A DNA stretch of 64,000 nucleotides from Brucella pecoris (GCF_006376675.1 NZ_VEWK01000002.1:186001-250000), one strand, 5' to 3'; positions 17,125-26,328 are shown, counted from the stretch's first letter. Made by a program: numbers and translations. Notes: generated by a model from the letters alone, not told the origin.

Positions 17125-17295
17125 CTATTCCTTCACTGGGCGCACGGCCTTTTGCCGGTCGGATGGCTTTTCCAGCTGATGACCGTAGGGAGCCATAAAT
17201 TGTTTGGCGACCGCATCCGGCATTTCCTGCTCTGCGGTTTTGGCTATGTAGTAGGTTCCGCCGTAAAAGCCGCTTTCCTTCACGATGACTTTCAT
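17125..17295 (-). CDS. Small phage protein in baseplate cluster (56 aa)
   Basis: A 56-residue protein from ATG at 17295 behind an AAAGGAG ribosome binding site. It starts MKVIVKESGFYGGTYYIAKT, a compact beta-hairpin-like stretch, and ends in a basic tail. It lies between the PAAR gene and W, separated by 3 and 17 bp, so it is translated with the baseplate genes. Small proteins of this sort accompany the baseplate spike in related phages. No function is known to me. Confidence 0.7.
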   Translation of the reverse strand: MKVIVKESGFYGGTYYIAKTAEQEMPDAVAKQFMAPYGHQLEKPSDRQKAVRPVKE

Positions 17296-17312
17296 CGCCT
17301 GTTCTCCTTTGG

Positions 17313-17576
17313 TCAGTCGCACGACCACTTGGTCGCGCCAGAAATGAGACTTGCGCCACAACCCGTCGTGTCGCCGGTTCGCGCCACGGGATCGCCTTCG
17401 CAGATGAATTTCGAAGATCCCGACACAATCGGCGTGACGCCGTGACCGGGAATGGGGCAGGAATGTAGATCGCCTTTTCTGGCGATGAGCTTTCCCTCGC
17501 AGCTCCACTTGTCGGCTGACGAAATTACGGTGCCGCCATGACTGGAAGTATCACCGAGACGAACGATCAGTGGCAT
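17313..17576 (-). CDS. PAAR-domain spike tip protein
   Basis: An 87-residue PAAR-type protein: the pairs ARKGDLHSCPIPGHG and VARTGDTTGCGASLISGATK, with conserved His and Cys residues that bind the metal ion at the point of the spike. It would cap the V spike made by the next gene upstream and sharpen the membrane-piercing tip. Its ATG overlaps the stop of V by one base, showing coupled translation. Confidence 0.88.
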   Translation of the reverse strand: MPLIVRLGDTSSHGGTVISSADKWSCEGKLIARKGDLHSCPIPGHGVTPIVSGSSKFICEGDPVARTGDTTGCGASLISGATKWSCD

Positions 17577-18013
17577 CAGGCGAGATTTCCGTTGGAGGCA
17601 GTAAAAGTGATGTTTGCCGCATCAATCGTGACAGTATCATCGCTGATGAAAAAGCGAACACCGCCCTTGACGATCACCGCGTCCGGCCCGTCGTGCGGGC
17701 GCGGATTTGCATTCGAGTGCGTCGAGAAATCGATGACAGCGTCAGTCAGGTCACCGCTTTCCGACATAACATCGACCTGCTGTCCGACCGTTGGCGGGAT
17801 ATGGGTCGATATCCCGCCCGCTGCGATTTCCTTCCACGGGATCCAGCCAGTTCGGAAAGGTTGCTCGCCGCCCTCTATTTTGACGCGGGCGACGCCCTTG
17901 CCATGGTCGATTTCATCAATCACGCCGGTTCGACGATGATTGGCCAAACGGCGCTCGACCTCGAACAGTCGGCGCTGCAGCTCGACGAGGATATCAGCGA
18001 GATTGTCAGCCAT
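17576..18013 (-). CDS. V: Baseplate spike protein V
   Basis: P2 gpV-like central spike of 145 residues. The N-terminal helix (LADILVELQRRLFEVERRLA) is followed by an OB-fold region (RTGVIDEIDHGKGVARVKIE; PPTVGQQVDVMSESGDL) and a C-terminal beta part (VTIDAANITFTASNG) that would form the triple beta-helix needle. The start at 18013 overlaps the upstream stop (TGATG). Together with the PAAR protein it makes the cell-puncturing device. Confidence 0.92.
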   Translation of the reverse strand: MADNLADILVELQRRLFEVERRLANHRRTGVIDEIDHGKGVARVKIEGGEQPFRTGWIPWKEIAAGGISTHIPPTVGQQVDVMSESGDLTDAVIDFSTHSNANPRPHDGPDAVIVKGGVRFFISDDTVTIDAANITFTASNGNLA

Positions 18014-18789
18014 CACATTTTCTCGAAATCGATCCGCGCAATGTCTGGTTCTGTCGCCTCCGCTGCCAGCGGAGGCACATCGCAAAGCGCCCTCGCCTCA
18101 TCCAGCGTGAAACCAAACCGCCGACGTTGCTCTATGGAGTTAAGCTGGGTGACGGCCAAGCCCATCAGTTCTTGCAGTTTCTGCAAATATGGATGCTGTA
18201 CCGCTTCCATCTGATCGAGCAGTTTCTGCCATACAGAGGTCGCCGCAACAGGCTCGCCGAAAACCGGATCCGGCAACAAATCACAGGTGATGCTTTGCTG
18301 ATGCGCCGCCATACGGGTGCCGGTTTCGGCATCAGCCGTTCGCCTGCGCTCGACTTTCACGATATCGCGAACAAGCGTCCGCCAAATCTCTGCCCATGGA
18401 TTGCCGGGATCCATCAAGGCGGCGATTGATTGCCTATCGACAACATCAAGAAACAATTCGAAGGCAGAGTCCGTTGCGGGTATTCCCGGAATGATCGTGC
18501 TTTCGCCTGTCTCCTGATTGGTTTCGACCATCGACGCTGCGACGCCGGTTTCAATCAAAAGTTCAGTAAGTCCGTTCTGCCAGAGGCGTCGCGCACCGCT
18601 CAGATCTTCCGCCTTCGATCCGTCGGTATAGACCGAAATAAAAGGCTTCTCCTGATCGGTGCGAAGGCTACCGTCCGCGCCGACATCAATAGATCCAATT
18701 TCACTGTCGAGAACATTGGAACCGACCGAGGTCGAACCGTTAAGTGCCCCGATTGTCGCGATACGCAGTGCAATTCGACCTATAGACAT
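18013..18789 (-). CDS. Phage structural-region hypothetical protein (258 aa)
   Basis: A 258-residue soluble protein between the head-completion genes and the spike. The N-terminus (IGRIALRIATIGALNGSTSV) is hydrophobic but is not a clear signal peptide. The rest is helical with several Trp. Its ATG overlaps the upstream stop and its stop overlaps V, so it is tightly coupled to both. Position suggests a head-tail connector or neck protein, comparable with completion proteins in this slot, but no family motif is recognised. Confidence 0.7.
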   Translation of the reverse strand: MSIGRIALRIATIGALNGSTSVGSNVLDSEIGSIDVGADGSLRTDQEKPFISVYTDGSKAEDLSGARRLWQNGLTELLIETGVAASMVETNQETGESTIIPGIPATDSAFELFLDVVDRQSIAALMDPGNPWAEIWRTLVRDIVKVERRRTADAETGTRMAAHQQSITCDLLPDPVFGEPVAATSVWQKLLDQMEAVQHPYLQKLQELMGLAVTQLNSIEQRRRFGFTLDEARALCDVPPLAAEATEPDIARIDFEKM

Positions 18790-19157
18790 CAGATCTGCCC
18801 CAGCTTCACGACGATGAGATTGCTATATCGATCCGATACTGCGGCTACTTCAAACCAGGGCTTTCCCGCCCTATCATTCGCGCGGACCTTGTCGCCAACC
18901 TTCGGATCAGGACCGGAATAGATTGAACGATCCAGAAACAGTTCAGCCTCACCAAGCGACAGGCGAGATCGATACGTCCCGGTAGGACCGGGAGCGCGCG
19001 AGTCATCCCCACCGACATGCAGGAGTGCGATAATATCGACCGTTGGCCGATCAGGATCGACCACCTGCTTTTTCATGAAAGACAGGCGAACCGACTCGCC
19101 ATAGCTACGCGTCATCTTTTGATCGACCATAGCTTCCAGTTTTCGCCAGTTCGCCAT
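18789..19157 (-). CDS. Probable head-tail joining protein
   Basis: A 122-residue protein with a basic N-terminus (ANWRKLEAMVDQKMTRSYGE) and a beta-rich C-terminal half (VGDKVRANDRAGKPWFEVAA; RYSNLIVVKLGQI), the layout of small lambda FII-type head-tail joining proteins. It follows the capsid cement gene by six bases and overlaps the next gene by one base. The call is based on size, fold impression and position. Confidence 0.6.
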   Translation of the reverse strand: MANWRKLEAMVDQKMTRSYGESVRLSFMKKQVVDPDRPTVDIIALLHVGGDDSRAPGPTGTYRSRLSLGEAELFLDRSIYSGPDPKVGDKVRANDRAGKPWFEVAAVSDRYSNLIVVKLGQI

Positions 19158-19162
19158 GTCGC

Positions 19163-19486
19163 TTATACCGAAAGACGCACCGCGCCGAAGTCGGAAGGGT
19201 TCGCTGCCGCTTCGGTAGCGTGACCGATGAAGGTATTACCGGTCGCTGTCGTCGAGATATTCTTGTCGGCGGCGACGTAATAGACCTTGGCACCCACAGA
19301 CCAAGCCTGCGCGGAAACCTTCGGCAACCCGAATACACCCCTTGTTGAGATTTCGACTGGATCGCCGGAAGCTGCTGAGAACTGCGCAACGCCAAAGAGA
19401 TCGCCGACAACAACAAGATCGCCAGACTTCACGTCAGCCGGAGCCGGAACGGTGATGGTATCACCGGGCTGGATATAGTTTTTCAT
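19163..19486 (-). CDS. Capsid cement/decoration protein (DUF2190 family)
   Basis: A 107-residue protein with the DUF2190 pattern: MKNYIQPGDTITVPAPADVK, then GVFGLPKVSAQAWSVGAKVY and IGHATEAAA near the end. DUF2190 proteins are beta-tulip or related decoration proteins that bind the outside of the capsid and stabilise it. It lies directly after the major capsid gene. Confidence 0.85.
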   Translation of the reverse strand: MKNYIQPGDTITVPAPADVKSGDLVVVGDLFGVAQFSAASGDPVEISTRGVFGLPKVSAQAWSVGAKVYYVAADKNISTTATGNTFIGHATEAAANPSDFGAVRLSV

Positions 19487-19553
19487 GGGAGTTCTTCCTT
19501 ATGAAGGATCAGAGCGGAAAGGATGGCGGATCCAATGACCCGCCCTATTTCGA

Positions 19554-21194
19554 TCAGGCCCCGGCGTTCTTGTAGCCAAAGCGATAGTCGGTCGCGCCAC
19601 AGCCGAAGTCGTGTTCAACCGACATGCTGAAACCTTGACGCCCGAACGGCTCATCCATGCGCACGCGCGGTGCCTCGTAGCCTTCCAGATAACCCCAGCG
19701 ATAGTTCGAGCCTGCGGAAGGTTCGCCGAACAGATGCCAGGCATTGTCTTTGATCTGGCTCGTTTCAATCAGCTCGAACTTGCCGGAGAAGATATTGACG
19801 GTCGAAACCGTTGCGGGAGTGATGGAGGCAAGAAGCTTTTCCGCTTCTGTCAACTTGTCTGGACCGACCAGCATGATACGAGCAGCATTCGACAGCAACG
19901 GATTGCCATCCAGGCTCTTTTGCTTGCTCATCGCCTTTCGACCATCACCGACACTGTCGACGGTAATTGCGGAGGGCGTACCGGCAAGGTTCTTGTGATC
20001 CGCGTGGAATACCGGCTTTCCGTCAGCGAGGTTTCCATTAAAGGCGCTCGCATAGAAAGTCACTTCCTCAAACAGCGCGACAGATGCACCATAGCTGGTA
20101 AGAAGATCAGAGATTGCACCGAGATCATCATTAATCAGCATCTGCCGACTGACATTCAGTGCGATAGCGTAGCTGAACGCCTGCACCTGTTCCTTGCCTT
20201 CACCAAACGAGCCGTACTTGATCTCGCCGTTTTCCAGCACCTTTTTCAGGAGTGGGAAATCGCCGACCTTCACTGTGGTGTCGGGACGGAAGTCACGGAA
20301 GTTTCGCTGGCGCGCAAATCGGCGGAACGTCGGCTGGGCAAGCGCATAACGCTGTTCCAGAGTCCGGTTGACGGCACCTTCGAAGATTGCCGGGAAATCC
20401 GAGGTCGAATGCGAAGCGCGCGTAAACACATCGTCGATGTCACGGGCATTCATCATGCGGCGACCGCGATAATTGACGCTCTCTGCGGCCAGATCCACAA
20501 GGCCCATTCCCATATACTGGCGAGCGGCAGCGGACGGACCAGCCTGCGGCGTCGGGGCACCGAGGCCGTATGCCAGCGCCTCGATCTGAGCTGAGCGACG
20601 AGTGACCGCCTCATCGTGAACCACATCGACACGCACACGGCTGTCGGTTGGACTCTGGCGCTCATTCGAGACCATGTGATCAAGAAGCAGGCTGCGGAAC
20701 TGCTCAACCGGCGTGCCAGAGCGAACATGTTCGCGACCGAGATCAGGAAAACCGGAACGGGTAGCCAGATCCTCAATAGTACTGGACCGCTCACGTTCGG
20801 CGCGGACGCCTTCATCGACAGCAGCTCGGACCGAAGGATCAACCGTCGGTGCGTTGCGCTGCTCGCTTTCCATGCGGGTTATATCCGCACGGACCTGGTC
20901 GGCCTCGGCTAGAATACCCGCATGTTCCTGTTCGATTGCCCGAACCGCATCTTCATCGAGATCATCGGTAATTCGGGCGCGGGCAGCTTCCGCACGGTCA
21001 GTGATTTCTTTCAGCTTCGAACGCAGACCCAGCAAGGCAACGTTGGCACCGATCAGGTGCATTCCGTCAGGCTGTACGAAAGCACGATAATCGAGGGATG
21101 CTGCATGCGATGGATCTGCGGCGAACAACGCCATAGCCAGACCGACGCAGACAAATGCGGCGACGGTCGCGAAAATGTAAGCACCCTTTTTCAT
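19554..21194 (-). CDS. Major capsid protein with signal-peptide-like N-terminus
   Basis: A 546-residue capsid precursor. Residues about 60-120 form a charged helical region (KLKEITDRAEAARARITDDL) like the scaffolding delta domain of HK97-type proteins, and residues about 230-546 carry the coat domain with patterns such as FGEGKEQVQAFSYAIALNVS and LMLVGPDKL-like strands, close to Mu gpT-type major head subunits. The odd part is the N-terminus: MKKGAYIFATVAAFVCVGLA, then an AxA-type end near residue 32, which reads as an export signal. The start is well supported by AAGGA ten bases upstream. Proteolysis by the neighbouring protease would remove this segment. The protease gene lies 98 bp upstream. 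Confidence 0.88.
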   Translation of the reverse strand: MKKGAYIFATVAAFVCVGLAMALFAADPSHAASLDYRAFVQPDGMHLIGANVALLGLRSKLKEITDRAEAARARITDDLDEDAVRAIEQEHAGILAEADQVRADITRMESEQRNAPTVDPSVRAAVDEGVRAERERSSTIEDLATRSGFPDLGREHVRSGTPVEQFRSLLLDHMVSNERQSPTDSRVRVDVVHDEAVTRRSAQIEALAYGLGAPTPQAGPSAAARQYMGMGLVDLAAESVNYRGRRMMNARDIDDVFTRASHSTSDFPAIFEGAVNRTLEQRYALAQPTFRRFARQRNFRDFRPDTTVKVGDFPLLKKVLENGEIKYGSFGEGKEQVQAFSYAIALNVSRQMLINDDLGAISDLLTSYGASVALFEEVTFYASAFNGNLADGKPVFHADHKNLAGTPSAITVDSVGDGRKAMSKQKSLDGNPLLSNAARIMLVGPDKLTEAEKLLASITPATVSTVNIFSGKFELIETSQIKDNAWHLFGEPSAGSNYRWGYLEGYEAPRVRMDEPFGRQGFSMSVEHDFGCGATDYRFGYKNAGA

Positions 21195-21292
21195 GGTGTG
21201 CGTTTCCTTCTATGTACCGGGCAAAACAAGCGCCGTCGCCCTGCAACCCCGGAGAATTGCAGGCGGCAAACTGGAATTTGTTGATTGCTGGA

Positions 21293-21946
21293 TTAAGCGA
21301 GGCGGCGGACGGCTTCCGCCATTCTCATCCGGGCCGAGGCCGCAAACGTCGAGACCGGCTTACGGTCGATCATAAGCGGGAACGTATCTGCGTGATTACG
21401 CACCTGTGCGCCGGGATCTGCCGGAACCGTCACGAATGAAATTTCGTTCGGCGTCCAGCGCTCGACGAACACCTTTTCGACTTCGCCCTTTTTCTGGGCT
21501 TCCTCAATCCGGATCTTGTCGATGGAATAGCCGACCGACACATTTTTGATGATGCCATCGGAGACAAGGCCGAACATGCGGTCGGCGCGCTCGTCGATAC
21601 CGGCTTTTGGAAACCGGATCTTGGCTTTACCCTCACCGCCGTCAACCCACGCCCGCTCGACAACCGCGACCTGCGAAAAGGTCGACCAGACAGAATGACT
21701 ATCCAGAACCGGCGCACCTGCATTCATCCGCGACAAGTCGATTGCTTTATCGCTGACAAGCAGGATCTCGTCGAACGGGACAACCGTATCCCAGCCGACA
21801 TACCGGCGACGGCGAACAGTTGCGCCGGTAGTCCATACCAGATCCAGCGTGCGCGTTTCAGCATCGACACCGGAAGGCAACAGCCGGACTTCCTGCATCT
21901 GCATCGGCAGACTGTCCGGCATTTTGCGCAGGTTAAGTTTCGTCAT
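21293..21946 (-). CDS. Prohead protease
   Basis: A 217-residue HK97-type maturation protease. Visible markers are MNAGAPVLDSHSVWSTFSQV, holding a catalytic His in the DSH motif, then FGLVSDGIIKNVSVGY with the Ser, and ERWTPNEISFVTVPADPGAQ. It cleaves the scaffold part of the capsid precursor during assembly. ATG at 21946 lies within the last 14 bases of the portal gene, with AGAAGG upstream. Confidence 0.88.
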   Translation of the reverse strand: MTKLNLRKMPDSLPMQMQEVRLLPSGVDAETRTLDLVWTTGATVRRRRYVGWDTVVPFDEILLVSDKAIDLSRMNAGAPVLDSHSVWSTFSQVAVVERAWVDGGEGKAKIRFPKAGIDERADRMFGLVSDGIIKNVSVGYSIDKIRIEEAQKKGEVEKVFVERWTPNEISFVTVPADPGAQVRNHADTFPLMIDRKPVSTFAASARMRMAEAVRRLA

Positions 21947-23465
21947 CGTTTTCGTCCTTCTCAGGAGGATCATCAGTATCAACGGGTTGTTGAACCTGAC
22001 CGGCCTGCGATATGCGGCGCGGGTCGCTGTCGAGGATAATGCCGCGCTTGTCGAGCTTGGCATTGTCCGAATGGATTTCGTCCAGAACGTCATCCGTGTT
22101 CTCGCCAGTCTCGGCAATTGCCGATGAGAGCGAGCGGAAACCGGCCCGAACTTCCTTGATCCTGGCGTTCACATCCTTCAGTGGGTCCGCCGAGTAGAAA
22201 CGCGGCGGCGACCAGTCGACCGCCACTGTCGGTGTGCTGATCTTCCCGGCGAGATAGGCGGCTTCACAGAACCAGTCCCACATCGGCTGCAACAGCATAG
22301 GTATGATGATATGCCATTGCAGCATTGAAATCATGCGCCGGAAGCCTTCCAGACCGATCTTGCTCGACGAGTAATTGACCTTGTCGAGCCGCCCCGTCAT
22401 CAGTGCATAGGGAACGCGCCAGCCAGCTGAGATCGTATGCAGCATCGAAACTTTATAAGGATCGTAGCTGTCGGTGACGGCAGGCTGTGAGAATTTCATA
22501 TCTCGACCGCCGACCGCATTGTAGAACATACCCGGCGTGAACTTTTCGACACGCTGTCCGTGCACATTGTAAATGCCCGGTGTCGTCGCCTCGCCATCCT
22601 TGCCGGTCAGCGGCAACCCTATCGTGTCGTCAATGTCACCGCCTGTCATCACCCCGACAATACAGGATTCAAGGCGCTTTCTGACAAGCTCCGACTGCTC
22701 ATACTCGGCAAGGTCGAATGTATCGTCCATCGCTGGCGTCCCCCATGGAACGCCCCTGACCTGTGTGCGCTGTTTTTCGAAGACATGCGCAATATCAGCT
22801 GCCGGAACCGGCTTCGAAACGATGGTCGATTGCGGATCAAAGAAGCTGTTTCCGGGGTGAGATCCGAACATCCAGTAGGCACGCTTGCGGCCTATCGCAT
22901 CAAACTCGATACCCTGAATTGCCTTGCCGCCGCCCGACAACACCCCTTCCTTGGTACTATCGAGCAGATCCGATTCAATCACCTGCAACTGGAGCGGGAC
23001 CGGCAATCCGTCTTCCAGCCTGCGACGGCGGCGACGTACCATGCCGTCACCACTTTCAAACATCTCTCGAACCGTCAGGGCAACAATACCGTTGAAGTCG
23101 AGATCACCGTCAGCGTCGCAAACCTTGCTCCATTCCTGGAACAGCTTGATTGCTTCCTTGTTTTTCGAGCGCGGAATGATGCCGTCGCCGATGGCGTGAC
23201 TGACCAGCTCGGAAACAGCTTTCGCCGCATAGGGATTGTTGCGGACCAGATCCCGCATACGGTCGCGAAGCTTGCGACCGGCGCGAGCGATCTCGGCATC
23301 TGCCGATGTCGATTTCGCGCGACGACCTGATTTCAGGCGATTGGTTTCCGCTCCGGAATAGCTGCGCTGGACAATCTCCATTGCAGCCCGGTGACGAACA
23401 CGGCGCAAGCCCGCCTCCGGCGACACATAGCCGATGGCCTTATCAAGAATGTTCCCGATACCCAT
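21933..23465 (-). CDS. Portal protein (lambda family)
   Basis: A 510-residue portal protein of the lambda gpB type. It forms the dodecameric channel at one vertex of the capsid through which DNA enters. Markers are ARAGRKLRDRMRDLVRNNPY, VSELVSHAIGDGIIPR and VIESDLLD, then PYALMTGRLDKVNYSSSKIG, all typical of this family. The C-terminal 60 residues are acidic. It follows the small gpW-like gene by a one-base overlap. Confidence 0.93.
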   Translation of the reverse strand: MGIGNILDKAIGYVSPEAGLRRVRHRAAMEIVQRSYSGAETNRLKSGRRAKSTSADAEIARAGRKLRDRMRDLVRNNPYAAKAVSELVSHAIGDGIIPRSKNKEAIKLFQEWSKVCDADGDLDFNGIVALTVREMFESGDGMVRRRRRRLEDGLPVPLQLQVIESDLLDSTKEGVLSGGGKAIQGIEFDAIGRKRAYWMFGSHPGNSFFDPQSTIVSKPVPAADIAHVFEKQRTQVRGVPWGTPAMDDTFDLAEYEQSELVRKRLESCIVGVMTGGDIDDTIGLPLTGKDGEATTPGIYNVHGQRVEKFTPGMFYNAVGGRDMKFSQPAVTDSYDPYKVSMLHTISAGWRVPYALMTGRLDKVNYSSSKIGLEGFRRMISMLQWHIIIPMLLQPMWDWFCEAAYLAGKISTPTVAVDWSPPRFYSADPLKDVNARIKEVRAGFRSLSSAIAETGENTDDVLDEIHSDNAKLDKRGIILDSDPRRISQAGQVQQPVDTDDPPEKDENDDET

Positions 23466-23671
23466 TAGTCTAACGCCGCCAGAATGGTACGAGGACCACG
23501 CGATTTACGGGCCCGAAGATCCGCAAGCGCCTCCCGCATATCTTTCAAGGAATGATATTCCACCTCACGGCGGGTTCCGCCTGAGTGGAAGATGACTTTC
23601 TTCGCGCCGGTAAGAATGGCTTCCTCAAGCGCTGCAATCTGATCGTCTATAGAGGCCACGATTATAACCAC
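23465..23671 (-). CDS. gpW-like head-tail joining protein
   Basis: A 68-residue protein with the pattern of lambda gpW-type head-tail joining proteins: ASIDDQIAALEEAILTGAKK followed by VEYHSLKDMREALADLRAR. It sits between the large terminase and portal genes, where gpW is found in lambda. The start is GTG at 23671; a second GTG at 23656 would remove five residues. It overlaps the terminase stop. Confidence 0.85.
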   Translation of the reverse strand: MVIIVASIDDQIAALEEAILTGAKKVIFHSGGTRREVEYHSLKDMREALADLRARKSRGPRTILAALD

Positions 23672-25479
23672 TCCGAAGGTGCGATTTGTGGAAGGGATGA
23701 AACAGGTTTGATCTCCGGTGGCGTTGACAACTCGCCCTCACGGTGCGCCCAGTTGGCATTCACCATCTGGCGAGCGGCAAAAGCATAAACCGTGCAGTCG
23801 AGAGCTTCGTGCCGTCGCCCCGGAACCGGCACAAACTGCCGGACAGTTTGTCCGCGCGAATATTTGACAACCATCTGCTCACCCACGAGTTGCTCAAACC
23901 AGACATCTGGCAGAGATTTCGAAAAGCGCATCGAACTGGCACGCGCCAGCCGACCGAAAATGTGGCTCTTGATGCCATCGACACCGACGATGAACAGCTT
24001 GCCACCCTTCACGGTCGATTTGGATTTCTCAATCCATGGCCGGTTGCCACCCACGCCCTTGATTGCAAACACGCGCCTGCGGAACCGTGGGAATGCATAA
24101 CGATAGACAGTTTCCATCGTTTCGCCATCCGAGCTATCGATGCAGGTGGCATCGACCTTGATCTTGCCGCCGAGCGGATGATCCCATTGCGTGCCAAGCG
24201 CGACATCCAATTCCGACCAGGTCGTGTGATCCTCGTATCGGCCCCAAATCACCTCATGTCCCAAGGCGTAAGGAATCCCCTCTTTGTCCCAGCCAATGAA
24301 GGTGATTTCCAATCGATCATCCTGCACGTCAACGCCAGCGGTGATGATGAGAACCTGAACCGGGATTCCGGTCGTGGCCGTCGCATCGTCATCGTCTGGA
24401 GTTTCCGCAACCAGGCTGAAATCTTCGGCGCGGCTTGCAAGCTCGATATCGTCCAGCTCGTCGGTGTTTTCCTTCCAGCCTTGCGCGAGGATCGTGTTGA
24501 TGAAGGTCTGAAGCTTCGACGGATCATTCTTCGCGCCGACAAACTCTTTCGCCAAACGCCCCCAAGACGCATTCGGTAGCAGCGAAATCAGGGCATTCAT
24601 CCGAAACCCTGCATGATCTTTGACTTCAGGCTTCAGCGCCCGCCAGCGACCATTCGCAACCATGCCGGGCTTGTGGCGCTCATCGACAACCGAGCCGCAC
24701 TCCCGGCAAACATAATACGCTTTTTCCGGCTCACCTTCCGGCCATTGAATGTCGGACCACTGGATCTCATGGAAGTGTCCGCACTCAGGGCAAGGCACCT
24801 CATAAATTCGCTTGTCAGACTGTTCATAGGATTGCAGTACATGGCTGGTTTCCTCATAAACCGGCGTCGACCCCATAACGATCTTGCGATCCGCAAACGA
24901 CAGGGTGCGGCGCTCAGCGAGCAGGATCGGCGACCCTTCCTTGGTCGCCGACATGCCGTCTGCCTCATCGATAAACAGGATGCGCACATTATGGCGGCGC
25001 AGGTTGCGCGGTGCCTTTGCCGCAATAACTTTCAGAAACCCACCCGGAAAGCGCCGGGAAAGCAGAGTGTTTCTGCCGCCTTCATCAACATCGCCGGTCA
25101 ACAATCCGTTGAGCGCTGGCGAGGCATCAAAGATCGGCTCGACATCCGAAACCATATAGTCGCGGCAGTCAGCCTCAGTCGGCAGGAGCGAAAGGATCGG
25201 CGACGGATCGTTCGAACAGAAACTGGCCATCGCGCTTGTCAGAAGCGTAGTGAAGCCGACACGCACCGGCTTCACCAGTGTCACACGCTCAAGCGCGCTA
25301 TCGCCGATAGCGTCTGCAATTTCGCGCTGCGGTGGCCAGAGCCTCACCCGACCCGTGAGGGATGAAACTCCCTCCGGCAGATAAACTGTTTGCTCAATCC
25401 ACTCCGAGAGCTTCAGTTTCGGTGGCGGCGTCAGGGCTTCCCAAACTGCCCGCCGCGTGATCGCCAGAGCCGTCGTCAT
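23662..25479 (-). CDS. Terminase large subunit (GpA family)
   Basis: A 605-residue packaging ATPase and nuclease of the lambda GpA family. Visible features are the N-terminal KLSEWIEQTVYLPEGVSSLT and the GpA-type variant Walker A region around LVKPVRVGFTTLLTSAMASF. FIDEADGM serves as Walker B, and a CPECGHFHEIQW zinc-binding knuckle has its second CRECG pair further on. The C-terminal part carries the nuclease acidic residues, for example in AGVDVQDDRLEI and KVDATCIDSSDGE. It overlaps the small subunit gene by 86 bp. GpA-type terminases usually cut cos sites. Confidence 0.93.
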   Translation of the reverse strand: MTTALAITRRAVWEALTPPPKLKLSEWIEQTVYLPEGVSSLTGRVRLWPPQREIADAIGDSALERVTLVKPVRVGFTTLLTSAMASFCSNDPSPILSLLPTEADCRDYMVSDVEPIFDASPALNGLLTGDVDEGGRNTLLSRRFPGGFLKVIAAKAPRNLRRHNVRILFIDEADGMSATKEGSPILLAERRTLSFADRKIVMGSTPVYEETSHVLQSYEQSDKRIYEVPCPECGHFHEIQWSDIQWPEGEPEKAYYVCRECGSVVDERHKPGMVANGRWRALKPEVKDHAGFRMNALISLLPNASWGRLAKEFVGAKNDPSKLQTFINTILAQGWKENTDELDDIELASRAEDFSLVAETPDDDDATATTGIPVQVLIITAGVDVQDDRLEITFIGWDKEGIPYALGHEVIWGRYEDHTTWSELDVALGTQWDHPLGGKIKVDATCIDSSDGETMETVYRYAFPRFRRRVFAIKGVGGNRPWIEKSKSTVKGGKLFIVGVDGIKSHIFGRLARASSMRFSKSLPDVWFEQLVGEQMVVKYSRGQTVRQFVPVPGRRHEALDCTVYAFAARQMVNANWAHREGELSTPPEIKPVSSLPQIAPSEWL

Positions 25480-26128
25480 CGTCCTTTTCACCAAGCTCTG
25501 TAAGTGCTGTGCGAATTTCCTCGTCGATCAGGTCGACATCGAAAGTGGTAAGGTGTGGCAGCATCTGGCGGCATCTGGATGGAACCGCCATCATCACGTT
25601 TCGCACGCGTCGGGCTATCGAAACCCATTCGTTGCGAACCTCGGCAATTGGGACCAGTTCCTTCCGCATCGCCGCGTTGCGCATTGCTGCCTGGTCGGCT
25701 TGCTCGCGTGCCAGTCGGGCACGTTCTGTTGCGAGCGCGTCGACATTGTCACCGCCTCGACCTGCCGCGATCCCGCGCAGATGCTCGCAGTAGAGCTGGA
25801 CGGACTTCCGCAGGTCGAAGCGATTCCGACCTGTCTTCACGATGATTCCACGCTCGACGTAATCGGATATTGCCCGCTTCGAAACGCCCAGGATCTCTGC
25901 GAGATCCGCCGCTGTTATCTCGGCAGCGTTTTCAGGCTGTTCGTCATCCTCAACCGGATCTTGCTCTGGCAAAAGCGGCTGCGCGGCCTGATCGACATGC
26001 TTCTTGTGCGATTTGGCAGCAAAGCTGGGGCTGACATTGAACTTTTCTGCTGCCTGCCGGACGGTATGGCCTTCCTCAATGAAGGCTATGACCTGCTGGC
26101 GCAGCTCGTCTGAATACCCTTTGGCCAT
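25394..26128 (-). CDS. Terminase small subunit, Nu1-like, with extra N-terminal HTH
   Basis: A 244-residue DNA-packaging recognition protein. The central part (EITAADLAEILGVSKRAISD, then IIVKTGRNRFDLRKSVQLY) is a winged helix of the Nu1/excisionase type, followed by a long helical coiled part typical of Nu1-like subunits. Residues 1-45 (MAKGYSDELRQQVIAFIEEG and VSPSFAAKSHKKH) form a second helix-turn-helix of transposase type, an extra DNA-binding module. The C-terminus is acidic. It would bind the packaging site, perhaps in the 200 bp upstream. Confidence 0.85.
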   Translation of the reverse strand: MAKGYSDELRQQVIAFIEEGHTVRQAAEKFNVSPSFAAKSHKKHVDQAAQPLLPEQDPVEDDEQPENAAEITAADLAEILGVSKRAISDYVERGIIVKTGRNRFDLRKSVQLYCEHLRGIAAGRGGDNVDALATERARLAREQADQAAMRNAAMRKELVPIAEVRNEWVSIARRVRNVMMAVPSRCRQMLPHLTTFDVDLIDEEIRTALTELGEKDDDDGSGDHAAGSLGSPDAATETEALGVD

Positions 26129-26328
26129 GTGATTCCGATTCCATTCAAAGGGCGGAGGAATCCCCCTGTAAGAATTCGCAGAGACCGAAATCCCGCAGTC
26201 GCGCTCACCCGCTCCGGTGATAGGCCCGGAAAAGGACCCAATGGAGGGGGCGGGTCGGGGGCCGGTCGGTCAGGTGCGCCCAACCCTCGATCCGCTCACC
26301 GGTCGAGGTGCTCACTCGCACGATCTCA
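26129..26328. other. Non-coding stretch before terminase, candidate packaging site
   Basis: No convincing gene. The stretch is unusually G-rich on the plus strand at about 26244-26268, with runs of five, three and five G. It lies directly before the Nu1-like small terminase gene, where lambda-type phages carry cos. Nothing in the sequence alone proves cleavage here. Confidence 0.35.

Noticed and set aside
19611..20594. 327-residue plus-strand frame opposite the capsid gene
   Set aside because: Antisense shadow of the capsid gene, rich in Arg, His and Cys as expected of a shadow frame; no family features.
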